From assembly GCF_000801955.1 (NCBI RefSeq), contig NZ_JSZO01000033.1, forward strand, positions 62,001-126,000: a stretch of DNA of 64,000 nucleotides. The letters run 5' to 3'. The position numbers and the translations under genes are program-made. Under the pieces are notes generated by a model that saw only the letters and a program-made list of their open reading frames with translations, was not told where the DNA came from and searched no databases. Source of the DNA: Ralstonia sp. A12. Lineage in GTDB: Bacteria > Pseudomonadota > Gammaproteobacteria > Burkholderiales > Burkholderiaceae. Shown here one piece after another: positions 7,894 to 16,528 of this stretch. The stretch's first letter is position 1. The number at the start of each line of letters is the position of its first letter.

Positions 7894-8919
7894 TTACTTC
7901 TTCTCCGACTTGCCGTCGTAGCGCTTGGTCCACTCGGCGAGGATGCGGTCACGGTTGGCGCTGGCCCACGTGAAGTCGTTCTTGATCAGGCGCTTCTCGT
8001 AGTCGGCTGGCAGCAGCGGATCCGGCTTGGAGAAGCCCGGCGTGGCGACCACGGCAAAGTTCTTCTCGTACAGCGCCATCGCAGCCGGGCTTGCCGAAAA
8101 GTCAGCCAGCTTCTTGGCGGCGTCCAGGTTCTTGGTGCCCTTCATGATGCCGGTGGCTTCCACGTCCCAGCCCAGGCCTTCCGACGGCAGCACGATGTCG
8201 ATCGGTGCGCCTTCCTTCTTCGACTTCACAGCGCGGTATTCAAACGCGATACCGATCGGGAACTCGCCCGAAGCGGCCATCTTGCAAGGCTTGGAGCCCG
8301 AGTGCGTGTACTGACCGATGTTCTTGTGCAGGGCGTCCATGTAGTCCCAGCCCTTCTGCTCGCCCTGCATCTGCAGCCAGGCGCTCACGTCCAGGTAGCC
8401 CGTGCCCGACGAAGCCGGGTTCGGCATGACGATCTTGCCGGCGTACACGGGCTTGGTCAGGTCAGCCCACGAGGTCGGCTTCGGCAGGTGCTGTTTTTCG
8501 GCTTCGACCGTGTTGAAGCAGATGGCGGCGCCCCAGGCGTCCATGCCCACCCATGCCGGCGGGTTGGCCTTGTCGCGGTACGTGGCGCCGATCTTCGGCA
8601 GGTCAGCCGGTGCATACGGCGTCAGCATGCCTTCCTTGTCCAGGATGGCCAGGCTCGATGCGGCCAGGCCCCACACCACGTCAGCGCGCGGGTTGTTCTT
8701 CTCGGCCAGCAGCTTGGCGGTGACGACGCCGGTGGAGTCGCGCACCCACTTGATTTCGATGTCCGGATTGACCTTCTCGAAGGCGTCTTGGTACGCCTTC
8801 ACTTGGTCAGCTTCCAGCGCCGTGTACACGGTCAGCGTGGTCTTGGCAAAGGCCACGGAAGCCGTTGAGGCCAGAGCCATTGCAGCGGCGGCAGCCAGGA
8901 GGGAAAGACGTTTCGTCAT
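7894..8919 (-). CDS. phnS: 2-aminoethylphosphonate ABC transporter, substrate-binding protein
   Basis: A 341-residue periplasmic binding protein. The start at 8919 is favoured because GAGGAAACC precedes it and the signal peptide (MTKRLSLLAAAAAMALASTASVAFA) begins there. The mature N-terminus TTLTVYTALEADQVKAYQDAF and the ADVVWGLAASSLA segment mark the iron/AEP-type cluster-D binding-protein group. The best match I can recall is the PhnS2-type AEP-binding protein. It sits between phnX and the flavoenzyme gene in the same operon as the permease and ATPase genes. The ligand is predicted to be AEP or a related aminophosphonate from context. Confidence 0.9.
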   Translation of the reverse strand: MTKRLSLLAAAAAMALASTASVAFAKTTLTVYTALEADQVKAYQDAFEKVNPDIEIKWVRDSTGVVTAKLLAEKNNPRADVVWGLAASSLAILDKEGMLTPYAPADLPKIGATYRDKANPPAWVGMDAWGAAICFNTVEAEKQHLPKPTSWADLTKPVYAGKIVMPNPASSGTGYLDVSAWLQMQGEQKGWDYMDALHKNIGQYTHSGSKPCKMAASGEFPIGIAFEYRAVKSKKEGAPIDIVLPSEGLGWDVEATGIMKGTKNLDAAKKLADFSASPAAMALYEKNFAVVATPGFSKPDPLLPADYEKRLIKNDFTWASANRDRILAEWTKRYDGKSEKK

Positions 8920-8976
8920 GGTTTCCTCGGTGTGGTGTGAAGCTAGGGTTGGAACTGCTGAAGTTACGAACACGCG

Positions 8977-9855
8977 TTACAAACACTGCGGCCGCTCACC
9001 GCGCGCCAGGCGTCGGTTGATATCGGCGACGACTTCGGGAAGATCGGCAATCGTGTCGATCTCGTAATGCGGACGGCAGGCGGCAAAGCCGGCAGAAATG
9101 GCGACACGATGGCGCGCACGCTCGTCGGCAGACAGCGCGGCGTATTGCGCGTACGGCAGGCCCAGCGCGTTGCCCGACATCAGCAGCGCCACCGTCCACA
9201 TGCCGGCGCGGCGGCCTTCTTCGATACCGGGCACGGTGTCGTCCACCTTCACGCAGGCAGCCACATCGCCAATGGCGAGATCCACCACGCAGCGCAGTGC
9301 CTGTGCAGGCCACGGGCGGGCACGCGGCACCTCGTCGCAGGCGATCACGCAGTCGGGCGTGTAGCCGGCCTTGGCGGCCAACTCGACCACGCGGTCCATC
9401 ACCACGCGTGGGTAGCCTGAGCACGTGCCGATCTTCAGCCCGGCTTCGCGCAGCGCGGCGATGGTCTCCAGCGCACCGGGAATCATTGCCGAATGCGCAC
9501 CCACCTTCTCGATCTGCAGCGGCATGAAGCGGTTGTAGATGGCGGTGACGTCGTCATCGGTGGGCATGCGGCCGTGTGCCAGCGAGAAACGTGCGGCAAT
9601 CGCGCCGTCGTTGCACAGCGTGCGGATGTGGTCCCACTTGCCCAGGCCCATGGGGCCGCGTGCTTCGTCCAGCGTGATAGCCACGCCGAATTCGCCAAAC
9701 GCTTCCACGAAGATCTGCGTGGGGGCAAACGAACCGAAGTCCACTACGGTGCCGGCCCAGTCGAGCACGGCGGCTTCCAGGCGCAATGGCGTGGCGCCCG
9801 GGTTGACGCGGTCAGTGCCCGCCTGGCGGGCCGTGATTGGGGAGGAGTCACCCAT
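8977..9855 (-). CDS. phnX: Phosphonoacetaldehyde hydrolase (phosphonatase)
   Basis: A 292-residue HAD-superfamily enzyme that cleaves the C-P bond of phosphonoacetaldehyde to acetaldehyde and phosphate. Residues 28-38 ([12 protein letters not shown]) hold the DWAGT motif with nucleophile Asp32. Lys73 in [10 protein letters not shown] is the expected Schiff-base lysine of phosphonatases. CSGYPR and [13 protein letters not shown] are motifs II and III. AAGGAAG precedes the ATG at 9855. The 20-residue N-terminal tail before the core is longer than in Bacillus PhnX. It lies between the permease and binding-protein genes, so uptake and C-P cleavage are co-expressed. Confidence 0.95.
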   Translation of the reverse strand: MGDSSPITARQAGTDRVNPGATPLRLEAAVLDWAGTVVDFGSFAPTQIFVEAFGEFGVAITLDEARGPMGLGKWDHIRTLCNDGAIAARFSLAHGRMPTDDDVTAIYNRFMPLQIEKVGAHSAMIPGALETIAALREAGLKIGTCSGYPRVVMDRVVELAAKAGYTPDCVIACDEVPRARPWPAQALRCVVDLAIGDVAACVKVDDTVPGIEEGRRAGMWTVALLMSGNALGLPYAQYAALSADERARHRVAISAGFAACRPHYEIDTIADLPEVVADINRRLARGERPQCL

Positions 9856-9895
9856 GTTCTGCTTCCTTCATTGAGACAAATGCGTTGCTACCAAT

Positions 9896-11659
9896 TCAAT
9901 GTGAGGGGGTGCGCCAGGCCTGCGTGCGGCGTGTGACGCCGCGCGTGGCAAGCTCCAGCAGCAGCGATACGACGATCGACGTGACCAGGATCAACGTGGA
10001 CATGGCCGCAGCGGGGCCGATGTCACCGGCGTCATCCATGTTCAGCACGGCCACGGAGGCCAGTACGGTGTCGGGGCTGTAGAGGAAGATCACCGCCGAC
10101 ACAGTGGTCATGGCCGACACGAACAGATAGCGCGCGCACGACAGCACGGCCGGCAGGCACATCGGCAACGTCACACGCCAGTAGGTGCGCAGCGCCGATA
10201 CCTTGAGCGAGGCCGACACGGCTTCAAACACCGGATCCAACTGGCCCAGCGATGCCACCGACGTGAGGTGCGCGGCCGTAGCGCAGTGCATGATCGTGCA
10301 GAGCACCATCAGCGTCATGCTGCCGTACAGGCTGTTGAGCGGATTGGCCGGGTGGTTGAAGAAGAACACGTAGCCCAGGCCCAGCACGAGACCGGGCACC
10401 GCCATCGGCAGCAGCACGGCAAAGCGGATGGCCGGATGCAGCCATGCGGTGGCGCGCGTGGTGCGTGTTTTCTCGACCAACCATGCGCCGGTAAAGATGA
10501 GCCCGGTGCCAAACACGGTGGTGAGTGCGGCTAGCTTCAGGCTGTTGCGGTAGGCCAGCCAGCCGCCGCCATCCATGTTGTCGAAGTCGTAGTTGCGCAG
10601 CGACAGCTCGAGGTTGTACGGCCACAGCTTGACCAGCGATGCGCCCACGGCGGTGGCCAGCATCACCAGAATCCATCCGACCACCAGTGCGGTCAGCAGC
10701 AGATAGAGACCATCGCGCATGCGATCCGGCTGCGGGTGGTACGGCTGCGCGCGGCTGGCCAGCGCCGCATGCTGGCGGCGCTGCACAAGGCGTTCCACGG
10801 CAAAGGTGAGCAGCGCAGGCAGCAGCAGCATCAGGCCGATGACGGCGCCGCGCGCAAACTGCTGCTGGCCCACCACTGCCTTGTAGGCTTCCACCGCCAG
10901 CACTTGATAGCTGCCGCCCACCACAGTCGGCACACCAAAGTCCGTGGCGACCAGCGTGAAGACCAGGGCAAAGGCACCAAACAGGCCATAACGTGCACCC
11001 GGCAGCGTGACCGTGCGGAACGTGCGCCACGGGCTCGCGCCCATGGCACGCGCGGCGTCATACAGGCGGCCATCCGCCAGCGTGAGCGTGGAGACCAACA
11101 GCATCAGCGCATACGGGAAGGTATAGAACGCCTCGCCCAGCACGATGCCCCAGAAGCCGTAGATGTTGCTGCCGCCCAGCCAGGCCTTGAACAGCCCCTG
11201 GTTGCCGAACAGGTAGACCAGCGCGATGCCCGGCAGCAAGGACGGCGCAAATAGCGGCAGCATCGCCAGCGTGCGCATCGTGCCGCGCAACGGCATGCGC
11301 GTGCGCTGCACGGCGTAGGCAAAGACAAAGGCCAGCGGTACGACGATGGCGGCCACGCCGCTCGACACGGCCAGGGTGCGCCCCACCATGGCCAGGAAAT
11401 TGGGGCCCTGCACGACATGGGCGACGAGCGCCAAGCCGTGTTCATCGGTACTGCGCGCGCTGGCGACCAGCCCCGTGGCCTGCAACAGCATCATTGCCGT
11501 GGGCAGCAGCAGACCGAGCGTCAGCAGGAGGAACCACCCCAGCTTCATGCCGGCGAGCACCGGCGCATCGGTGCGCCAGAACAACGTGCGCGCGGCTTGT
11601 GTTTGGGGAGTGGCCTTCACGACATTGACCACGTTGGCCTCGGGCGGGAGCATCGACAT
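9896..11659 (-). CDS. 2-aminoethylphosphonate ABC transporter, fused double permease
   Basis: A 587-residue inner-membrane permease made of two BindingProteinDependent-type halves in one chain (each about 6 helices), like the Fe/AEP FbpB-type permeases. EAA loops can be seen near AMGASPWRTFRTVTLPGARYGL in the first half and SLKVSALRTYWRVTLPMCLPAV in the second. The start at 11659 has GAGGTGG just upstream, 8 nt behind the stop of the ATPase gene; an upstream in-frame extension would overlap that gene by over 100 bp and is rejected. Matches the AEP permease family usually called PhnU2-like. Confidence 0.9.
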   Translation of the reverse strand: MSMLPPEANVVNVVKATPQTQAARTLFWRTDAPVLAGMKLGWFLLLTLGLLLPTAMMLLQATGLVASARSTDEHGLALVAHVVQGPNFLAMVGRTLAVSSGVAAIVVPLAFVFAYAVQRTRMPLRGTMRTLAMLPLFAPSLLPGIALVYLFGNQGLFKAWLGGSNIYGFWGIVLGEAFYTFPYALMLLVSTLTLADGRLYDAARAMGASPWRTFRTVTLPGARYGLFGAFALVFTLVATDFGVPTVVGGSYQVLAVEAYKAVVGQQQFARGAVIGLMLLLPALLTFAVERLVQRRQHAALASRAQPYHPQPDRMRDGLYLLLTALVVGWILVMLATAVGASLVKLWPYNLELSLRNYDFDNMDGGGWLAYRNSLKLAALTTVFGTGLIFTGAWLVEKTRTTRATAWLHPAIRFAVLLPMAVPGLVLGLGYVFFFNHPANPLNSLYGSMTLMVLCTIMHCATAAHLTSVASLGQLDPVFEAVSASLKVSALRTYWRVTLPMCLPAVLSCARYLFVSAMTTVSAVIFLYSPDTVLASVAVLNMDDAGDIGPAAAMSTLILVTSIVVSLLLELATRGVTRRTQAWRTPSH

Positions 11660-11666
11660 CACCACC

Positions 11667-12809
11667 TCAGGCATAGACTCGCAGGCCGTCGCGCTCCAGC
11701 GCGATCCACAGCTTGGCTTCGCCAAGGCTACTGCCGGCACCGCGCAATGCGTTCGATGCCACTTCGGCAACCAACTGCGCATTGGCCAGGCCATCGATGG
11801 CCAGCGTTACGCGCGTGCGGCTGCCCAGGTAGATCTGGTCGACCACGCGGGCCAGATGGCGGTTGGGGGCGTCGTCGTCCGGATGCAGCGTCACGGCCTC
11901 GGGGCGGCAGAACAGACGGCCGGTACCGGGTGCGGAATCTGCAAAGGCTGGATCGAGCAGCAATGGCTGACCGGCCAGCATGGGCGAGCCATCTTCCGTG
12001 CGCTCCAGCGGCAACCAGTTGGCCTGACCGACAAAGCCGGCAACAAAGCCCGTGGCGGGGTGCGTATAGATTTCCGAGGGCGAACCCGTCTGCTCGATGC
12101 GGCCGTTGGACATGACCGCAATGCGGTCTGCCATTGCCATGGCCTCGTCCTGATCGTGCGTGACCATCAGCGTGGTCACGTTCAACTTGCGCTGCAGGCG
12201 GCGCAGCTCGATGCGCAGGTGTTCTCGCACCTGGGCATCCAGCGCCGACATCGGCTCATCGAGCAGCAGCAGCGACGGCGCGGGCGCCAGCGCACGGGCC
12301 AGTGCCACACGCTGTTGCTGGCCGCCCGAGAGCTGCGACGGGTACTTCGCCTCGCTGCCGGCCAGGCCCACCAGCGCGAGCATCTCCGACACCCGCTCCT
12401 GCATGCGGGCACGGTTGCCGTTGGTGGTGTCCAGACCGTAAGCGACGTTCTGTGCGACCGTCAGGTTGGGAAACAGCGCGTACGACTGGAAGACGATGCC
12501 GTAGTCGCGCTCACGCGGCGGCAGGCTCGAAATATCGCGACCACCGGCGACGATCTGACCAGCGTCCTGCGCCTCCAGCCCCGCAATGATGCGCAGCAGG
12601 GTCGTCTTGCCGCAGCCCGACGGGCCCAGCAGGCAGACGAACTCGCCCTGCGCCACGTCCAGCGAAACGCCGTCAAGCGCGGTGAAGGCGCCAAAACGGC
12701 GGGCAACTTGCCGCACGGAGAGGAACGGTGTGGCGTTACCCGGGATCGGGTGGGAAGCAGGCTGGGGCATTGACGGGGCGGCTGAGGCAGTAGCAAAAAC
12801 GGTCGCCAC
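11667..12809 (-). CDS. phnT: 2-aminoethylphosphonate ABC transporter, ATP-binding protein
   Basis: A 380-residue ABC ATPase. Walker A is GPSGCGKTT, the Q loop is [10 protein letters not shown], the signature is LSGGQQQR, Walker B is LLLLDEP and the switch His is in [14 protein letters not shown]-like C-terminal domain (about 270-380) is typical of importers of the MalK/FbpC/PotA group. The frame begins with GTG at 12809; ATG at 12770 (MPQPASHPI) is an alternative start because the first 13 residues are low-complexity and neither has a clear Shine-Dalgarno. It is the first transporter gene after the downstream LysR gene. Confidence 0.9.
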   Translation of the reverse strand: MATVFATASAAPSMPQPASHPIPGNATPFLSVRQVARRFGAFTALDGVSLDVAQGEFVCLLGPSGCGKTTLLRIIAGLEAQDAGQIVAGGRDISSLPPRERDYGIVFQSYALFPNLTVAQNVAYGLDTTNGNRARMQERVSEMLALVGLAGSEAKYPSQLSGGQQQRVALARALAPAPSLLLLDEPMSALDAQVREHLRIELRRLQRKLNVTTLMVTHDQDEAMAMADRIAVMSNGRIEQTGSPSEIYTHPATGFVAGFVGQANWLPLERTEDGSPMLAGQPLLLDPAFADSAPGTGRLFCRPEAVTLHPDDDAPNRHLARVVDQIYLGSRTRVTLAIDGLANAQLVAEVASNALRGAGSSLGEAKLWIALERDGLRVYA

Positions 12810-12821
12810 TGTAGCTAGCCG

Positions 12822-12836
12822 ACATGTACCCCATGT
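12822..12836. promoter_or_regulatory. Dyad upstream of the AEP transport operon
   Basis: ACATG-5 nt-CATGT (12822-12836) lies directly upstream of the ATPase gene and about 64 bp past the LysR stop codon, in the 90-bp gap. It could be a LysR or RNA-polymerase-proximal operator for the phn operon. It is short, so chance is possible. Confidence 0.3.
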
Positions 12837-12899
12837 GGCAGTTACCCCAAAAACGCCAATGCGCGCATTTCCGGATTTTTGTTCAGGTGGATGACGAAG

Positions 12900-13772
12900 T
12901 TACGGCCGCGGCGACCGCACTTCTGCCAGGAAGGCCGCAATCAACCGTGCCTCGCGCCGGTCTTGCAGGCAGTAGAGGTATTCGCTCAGCTCCGGCGCGC
13001 CGCCTTCGAAGGCCAGTACGCGCAAATCCGCATGGCTCGGCACCTCCTGGCGGGCGATGACGCTCACGCCCAGGTTGCGCATGATCGCCTCGCGGATGGA
13101 CTCCCGGCTGCCGATTTCCACCGTGGAGGCGGCTGTCACGCCGGCCTGGGCCATCATCGTTTCGGTCATCGCCCGGGTGGTGGAGCCGACCTCGCGCACC
13201 AGCAGCCGACATTGCGACAACGCCGTCACCGGCACTGACCCGCTCGTCTGCGCGGCCAGTGGGTGGCTGCGATGGACCACCAGCACCAGCGGGTCACGGG
13301 CCAGCTCAATGCGCAGGAAGCGTGCGTCGTCCACCCGCTGCGACGACGAGGCCACGTCCACCCGGTATTCCTGCAGCGCGTCGAGCATCTGCACCGAGTT
13401 GCCGGCCTCGATGCTCACGTCGATGCCGGGGTGGCTCTGGCAGAAGCGGTCAACGATATCGAGGATGTAGTACGGCGCCGTGGCCCCAATGCGCAGGTGG
13501 CCGGAACCCATGTCGCCGGAATTGCGCAGGAAGAAGTCGATCTCGGTTTCCTGGTGTACGAGCTGGTCGACCAGCGGCATCAGCCGCACGCCGGCGTCCG
13601 ACAGCGACAGCCGGCGCCCGCCGCGATAGAACAGCTCCACACCGTAGGCCTCTTCCAGCGCGCGGATCTGCGATGTGACGGTCGGTTGGGACAGCCCGAG
13701 CTGCTTGGCAGCCAGCGTGATGCTGCCCAGGCGGGCGACCATGAAGAACGATTTGAGCTGCGCGACGAGCAT
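12900..13772 (-). CDS. LysR regulator, AEP-catabolism type (copy 2)
   Basis: A 290-residue LysR-type regulator located directly upstream of, and on the same strand as, the AEP transport and catabolic genes. The winged helix is SFFMVARLGSITLAAKQLGLSQPTVTSQIRALEEAYGVELF, followed by an effector domain beginning LRIGATAPYYIL. It is a clear paralogue of the regulator at 4953-5879. The pair flank the cluster on both sides. This copy, being adjacent to the operon promoter, is the more likely direct activator. The cognate inducer is presumably AEP or a catabolite; that is inference from the family and location. Confidence 0.92.
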   Translation of the reverse strand: MLVAQLKSFFMVARLGSITLAAKQLGLSQPTVTSQIRALEEAYGVELFYRGGRRLSLSDAGVRLMPLVDQLVHQETEIDFFLRNSGDMGSGHLRIGATAPYYILDIVDRFCQSHPGIDVSIEAGNSVQMLDALQEYRVDVASSSQRVDDARFLRIELARDPLVLVVHRSHPLAAQTSGSVPVTALSQCRLLVREVGSTTRAMTETMMAQAGVTAASTVEIGSRESIREAIMRNLGVSVIARQEVPSHADLRVLAFEGGAPELSEYLYCLQDRREARLIAAFLAEVRSPRP

Positions 13773-14079
13773 GAATGGGTGACGTATTCAGCGCCTGAAG
13801 CGCCGCAATCAGAAGGAGGCGGCCCATTTTAACGGACCGCCCCAGGGCAAAAGTGCCGGCCGACGCTCTCCCCCGTTTTCCGCTTCTACATCCTGGGGCT
13901 ACGACTTTCTCAACCTTTTCGACAGGGTGTGCGTGACGACACCCCCACATCGGGGGGAATTGGGCCTTGCCGACCCGTTATTTCCACGGATCGAATCGGT
14001 CACCTCGCCTTGAGAATCCGTCCGCGCGCCACCGTCACGAGCCGACAGCGCGCCGGAATTCGGATTTGGAGAGATGAGG
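13773..14079. other. Divergent intergenic region between LysR and M30 lipoprotein genes
   Basis: About 300 bp with no supported gene. It holds the upstream regions of both flanking divergent genes and a CCCCC/GGGGGG stem around 13935-13952. No recognisable operator beyond that. Confidence 0.5.
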
Positions 14080-15822
14080 ATGGAAGGCAGCAAGGGCGGT
14101 AGCAGTACGAAGCAATGGACCATCGCAATCATGGTGGCGGCAGCAAGCACGCTGGCCGCCTGCGGCGGTGGAGGCGGTGGCGGTAGCTCGGGGGCCACCC
14201 CCGCCGCCACGCAGGCCTCCCCTGCCAGCATCAATCTGACTGCCGCCTGCAGCGGCTCCAACTGCGGTGCATTGGGCAATACCTACGCTGGCTCCGGCGT
14301 AGGCGTCTGGCAGGCCACCAACACGGGCGGCTCGGCCGGCACCGTGAATGTGTCGATTGCCGGGCTCACGGGCCAGAACGTCACACTCATCTACACCAAC
14401 CAGGGTGCGGCTGCGCAGCCGATGCCGTCGGTGTCGCTCTCGAGCGCCGGCCTGCTTGGCCTCGGCGGTGGTACGGGCGGCACGACCACCAGCACCACGC
14501 CCACCACGGGTGCCTCCGGCAATCTGACCACGGCCTCTGTTAAGAACGACGCGATCAACGCGGCATTCGACCGCCAGATCTCCGACTTCAACGCGCACGC
14601 GCTGGACGGCTATGCCACCGGTTCGGGCCCGCTCAAGACGCAGGGCGCTACCAATGACACCGTGCTGCGCCCGCAGTCGGTTGCCCCCGTCGGCACCCAG
14701 CGCACCTGGAATCACCAGCAGCCGGACGGCACCGCCACCGTGCGCACGGCCACGCTGCAGCAGCAAGCCACCGCCACCGACGGCCGCATCGTCAACTTGT
14801 GGGTGGAAAACACGGAATACGGCAGCAGCAAGATTTCCGACAGCATCATCAGCACGCTGATCACCAAGTTTGCCTCGGGCACGCAGTCGGTCTATACGCT
14901 GGCCACCTCGATCGTCGGCCAGCCTTGGGGCAGCTACTCCAGCTCGGCCAGCCTGATCGATCCGAACCAGGCGCTCGACATCGTGGTGCTGAACATCCAG
15001 CCTGACGGCCAGCCCTATGGCCGCGTGGGCTATTTCTGGGCGCGCAACAATTTCACGACCAGCTCGCAGCCGCTGTCGAACCAGTCACTGTCGCTTTATG
15101 TGGATTCGGAAACCATCTACCTGGGCGGCACCGATGGGTTGAACACCGTCATCTCCACACTGGGCCACGAGTTCACGCACATGGCCAACTTCTATCAGCG
15201 CGGCGTGCTGAACGGCTCGCAGTACATGTACGGCACGTGGCTGGAAGAAATGACGGCCATGACGATGGAAGACGTGCTCTCCAGCCAGATCGACCCGAGC
15301 TTCAACAACGTGCGCGACAGCCGCTTCCCGGCCTGGCTGCAAAGCGCATATGACTGCTCGCTGACGGCGTTCGATCCGTCGCTCACGTCGTCGTGCCCGG
15401 GGTATCCGATCTCGGGCAGCCTGGGCGGCTTCCTGCTGCGCCAGTACGGCGTGGCGTACTACAGGAATCTGCTGCAGAACTTCTCGTCCACAGATTCGGC
15501 CACGGTACTCAGCAGCGCCATCCAGGCCGGCGGCGGTACGGGCCTGGGCGATGCACTCGGCCGTTGGGGCACGGCGGTGGCACTGCTGCCGGTGCCGGGC
15601 AGCCCGGCAGGTTTTGCGTATCCGGCGCGTTCAGACAGCGGCTTCGCGATCCCGGCCGTCAATGGCCAGAACTACAGCAGCCAGCGCGCGATGCCGAGCA
15701 CCGTACCGGCCACGCTGCAAGGTTTCGGCCAGTTCCCGGTGGCGCGCGGTTTCAAGACCGGCACGTATAGCGAGACGATCACGGTGCCAGCCAATTCGAC
15801 GGTGTCGATCATCGCGAACTAA
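14080..15822 (+). CDS. M30-like zinc metallopeptidase lipoprotein
   Basis: A 580-residue exported protein from ATG 14080; GGAGAG ends 6 nt upstream, whereas the ATG at 14074 is too close to it. A lipoprotein signal peptide ends in STLAAC, followed by a Gly/Ser linker, so it is predicted to be anchored in the outer membrane or periplasm. The catalytic HEXXH motif is HEFTHM with His363, and the downstream WLEEMTAM supplies a plausible third zinc ligand (Glu). The overall pattern matches the hyicolysin-type M30 family (about 400 catalytic residues). Its 3' end overlaps the convergent racemase-family gene by 3 bp. Substrate unknown. Confidence 0.85.
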   Translation: MEGSKGGSSTKQWTIAIMVAAASTLAACGGGGGGGSSGATPAATQASPASINLTAACSGSNCGALGNTYAGSGVGVWQATNTGGSAGTVNVSIAGLTGQNVTLIYTNQGAAAQPMPSVSLSSAGLLGLGGGTGGTTTSTTPTTGASGNLTTASVKNDAINAAFDRQISDFNAHALDGYATGSGPLKTQGATNDTVLRPQSVAPVGTQRTWNHQQPDGTATVRTATLQQQATATDGRIVNLWVENTEYGSSKISDSIISTLITKFASGTQSVYTLATSIVGQPWGSYSSSASLIDPNQALDIVVLNIQPDGQPYGRVGYFWARNNFTTSSQPLSNQSLSLYVDSETIYLGGTDGLNTVISTLGHEFTHMANFYQRGVLNGSQYMYGTWLEEMTAMTMEDVLSSQIDPSFNNVRDSRFPAWLQSAYDCSLTAFDPSLTSSCPGYPISGSLGGFLLRQYGVAYYRNLLQNFSSTDSATVLSSAIQAGGGTGLGDALGRWGTAVALLPVPGSPAGFAYPARSDSGFAIPAVNGQNYSSQRAMPSTVPATLQGFGQFPVARGFKTGTYSETITVPANSTVSIIAN

Positions 15823-16505
15823 GCGCGCTGGGCGGTGCCTGCTGGCGCCGCCACCTCCCCCGCGATGCCGGCGCTCAGCCGGCGCATCGCGGCGGAAATC
15901 GGCGCGATGATCGGTACGTCAAATCGTTGCGCCAGACGCACGGCGACTTGCCCCAACGGCCCGCCGCCGATGATCACCGCTTGCGCGCCCTCCTCAAGAC
16001 AGGCGCGCACGGCATCACTTAGCGCTTCCTCCAGCGCACCCGCATCTGCTGTCAGCCCACGCGGTTCGCCAGGCGTGAGCTGCACACCGGTATAGAGCGT
16101 ACCGAGCCCCAGCTCGTGCGCCTTGGCATCAATCGCGGCCACCAGATCGGGCGTGACCGTGGCCACGCCAAAGCGGCGCCCACCCTCTGACGCTTCCAGC
16201 ATCGATGCTTCGCAAATGCCCACCACGGGTGTTGGGTGGCATGCCTTGCGAATGCGCACAACGCCGGGGTCTCCAAATGCGCTGATGACCACGCCTGCAT
16301 ACGGCGCACGCACACTGCGCCATGTGTGTTCGACCTCGTCCGCTGCAGCCGCCAGTTCGCGCTCGTTCACGATCATGGATGGCCCTTGCGCGGCCGTGGC
16401 GCCGATCACCGTGTAACCGGCCGGCGCCGTGCCCTGTGCAATGCGCACCATCATCTCGGTGGTGGCTTCAGAAGAATTCGGGTTGATCAGAAGAATGTTG
16501 GGCAT
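15819..16505 (-). CDS. Asp/Glu/hydantoin racemase-family protein lacking the usual Cys pair
   Basis: A 228-residue cytoplasmic protein of the Asp/Glu/hydantoin racemase family, starting LLINPNSSEATTEMM. In hydantoin racemases the first catalytic Cys lies in the motif ACFGDPG; here it reads SAFGDPG, with Ala. The second Cys, in the LGCAGM region, is replaced by IIGGGPLG. A different Cys occurs in VVGICEAS. So the two-base cysteine mechanism appears lost, and the reaction may be a decarboxylation, isomerisation or other step. The gene lies 23 bp behind the MFS transporter gene on the same strand and probably forms an operon with it, serving a substrate imported by that transporter. Confidence 0.8.
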   Translation of the reverse strand: MPNILLINPNSSEATTEMMVRIAQGTAPAGYTVIGATAAQGPSMIVNERELAAAADEVEHTWRSVRAPYAGVVISAFGDPGVVRIRKACHPTPVVGICEASMLEASEGGRRFGVATVTPDLVAAIDAKAHELGLGTLYTGVQLTPGEPRGLTADAGALEEALSDAVRACLEEGAQAVIIGGGPLGQVAVRLAQRFDVPIIAPISAAMRRLSAGIAGEVAAPAGTAQRA

Positions 16506-16528
16506 GTTGATACGGTAGGGAATCCAGG

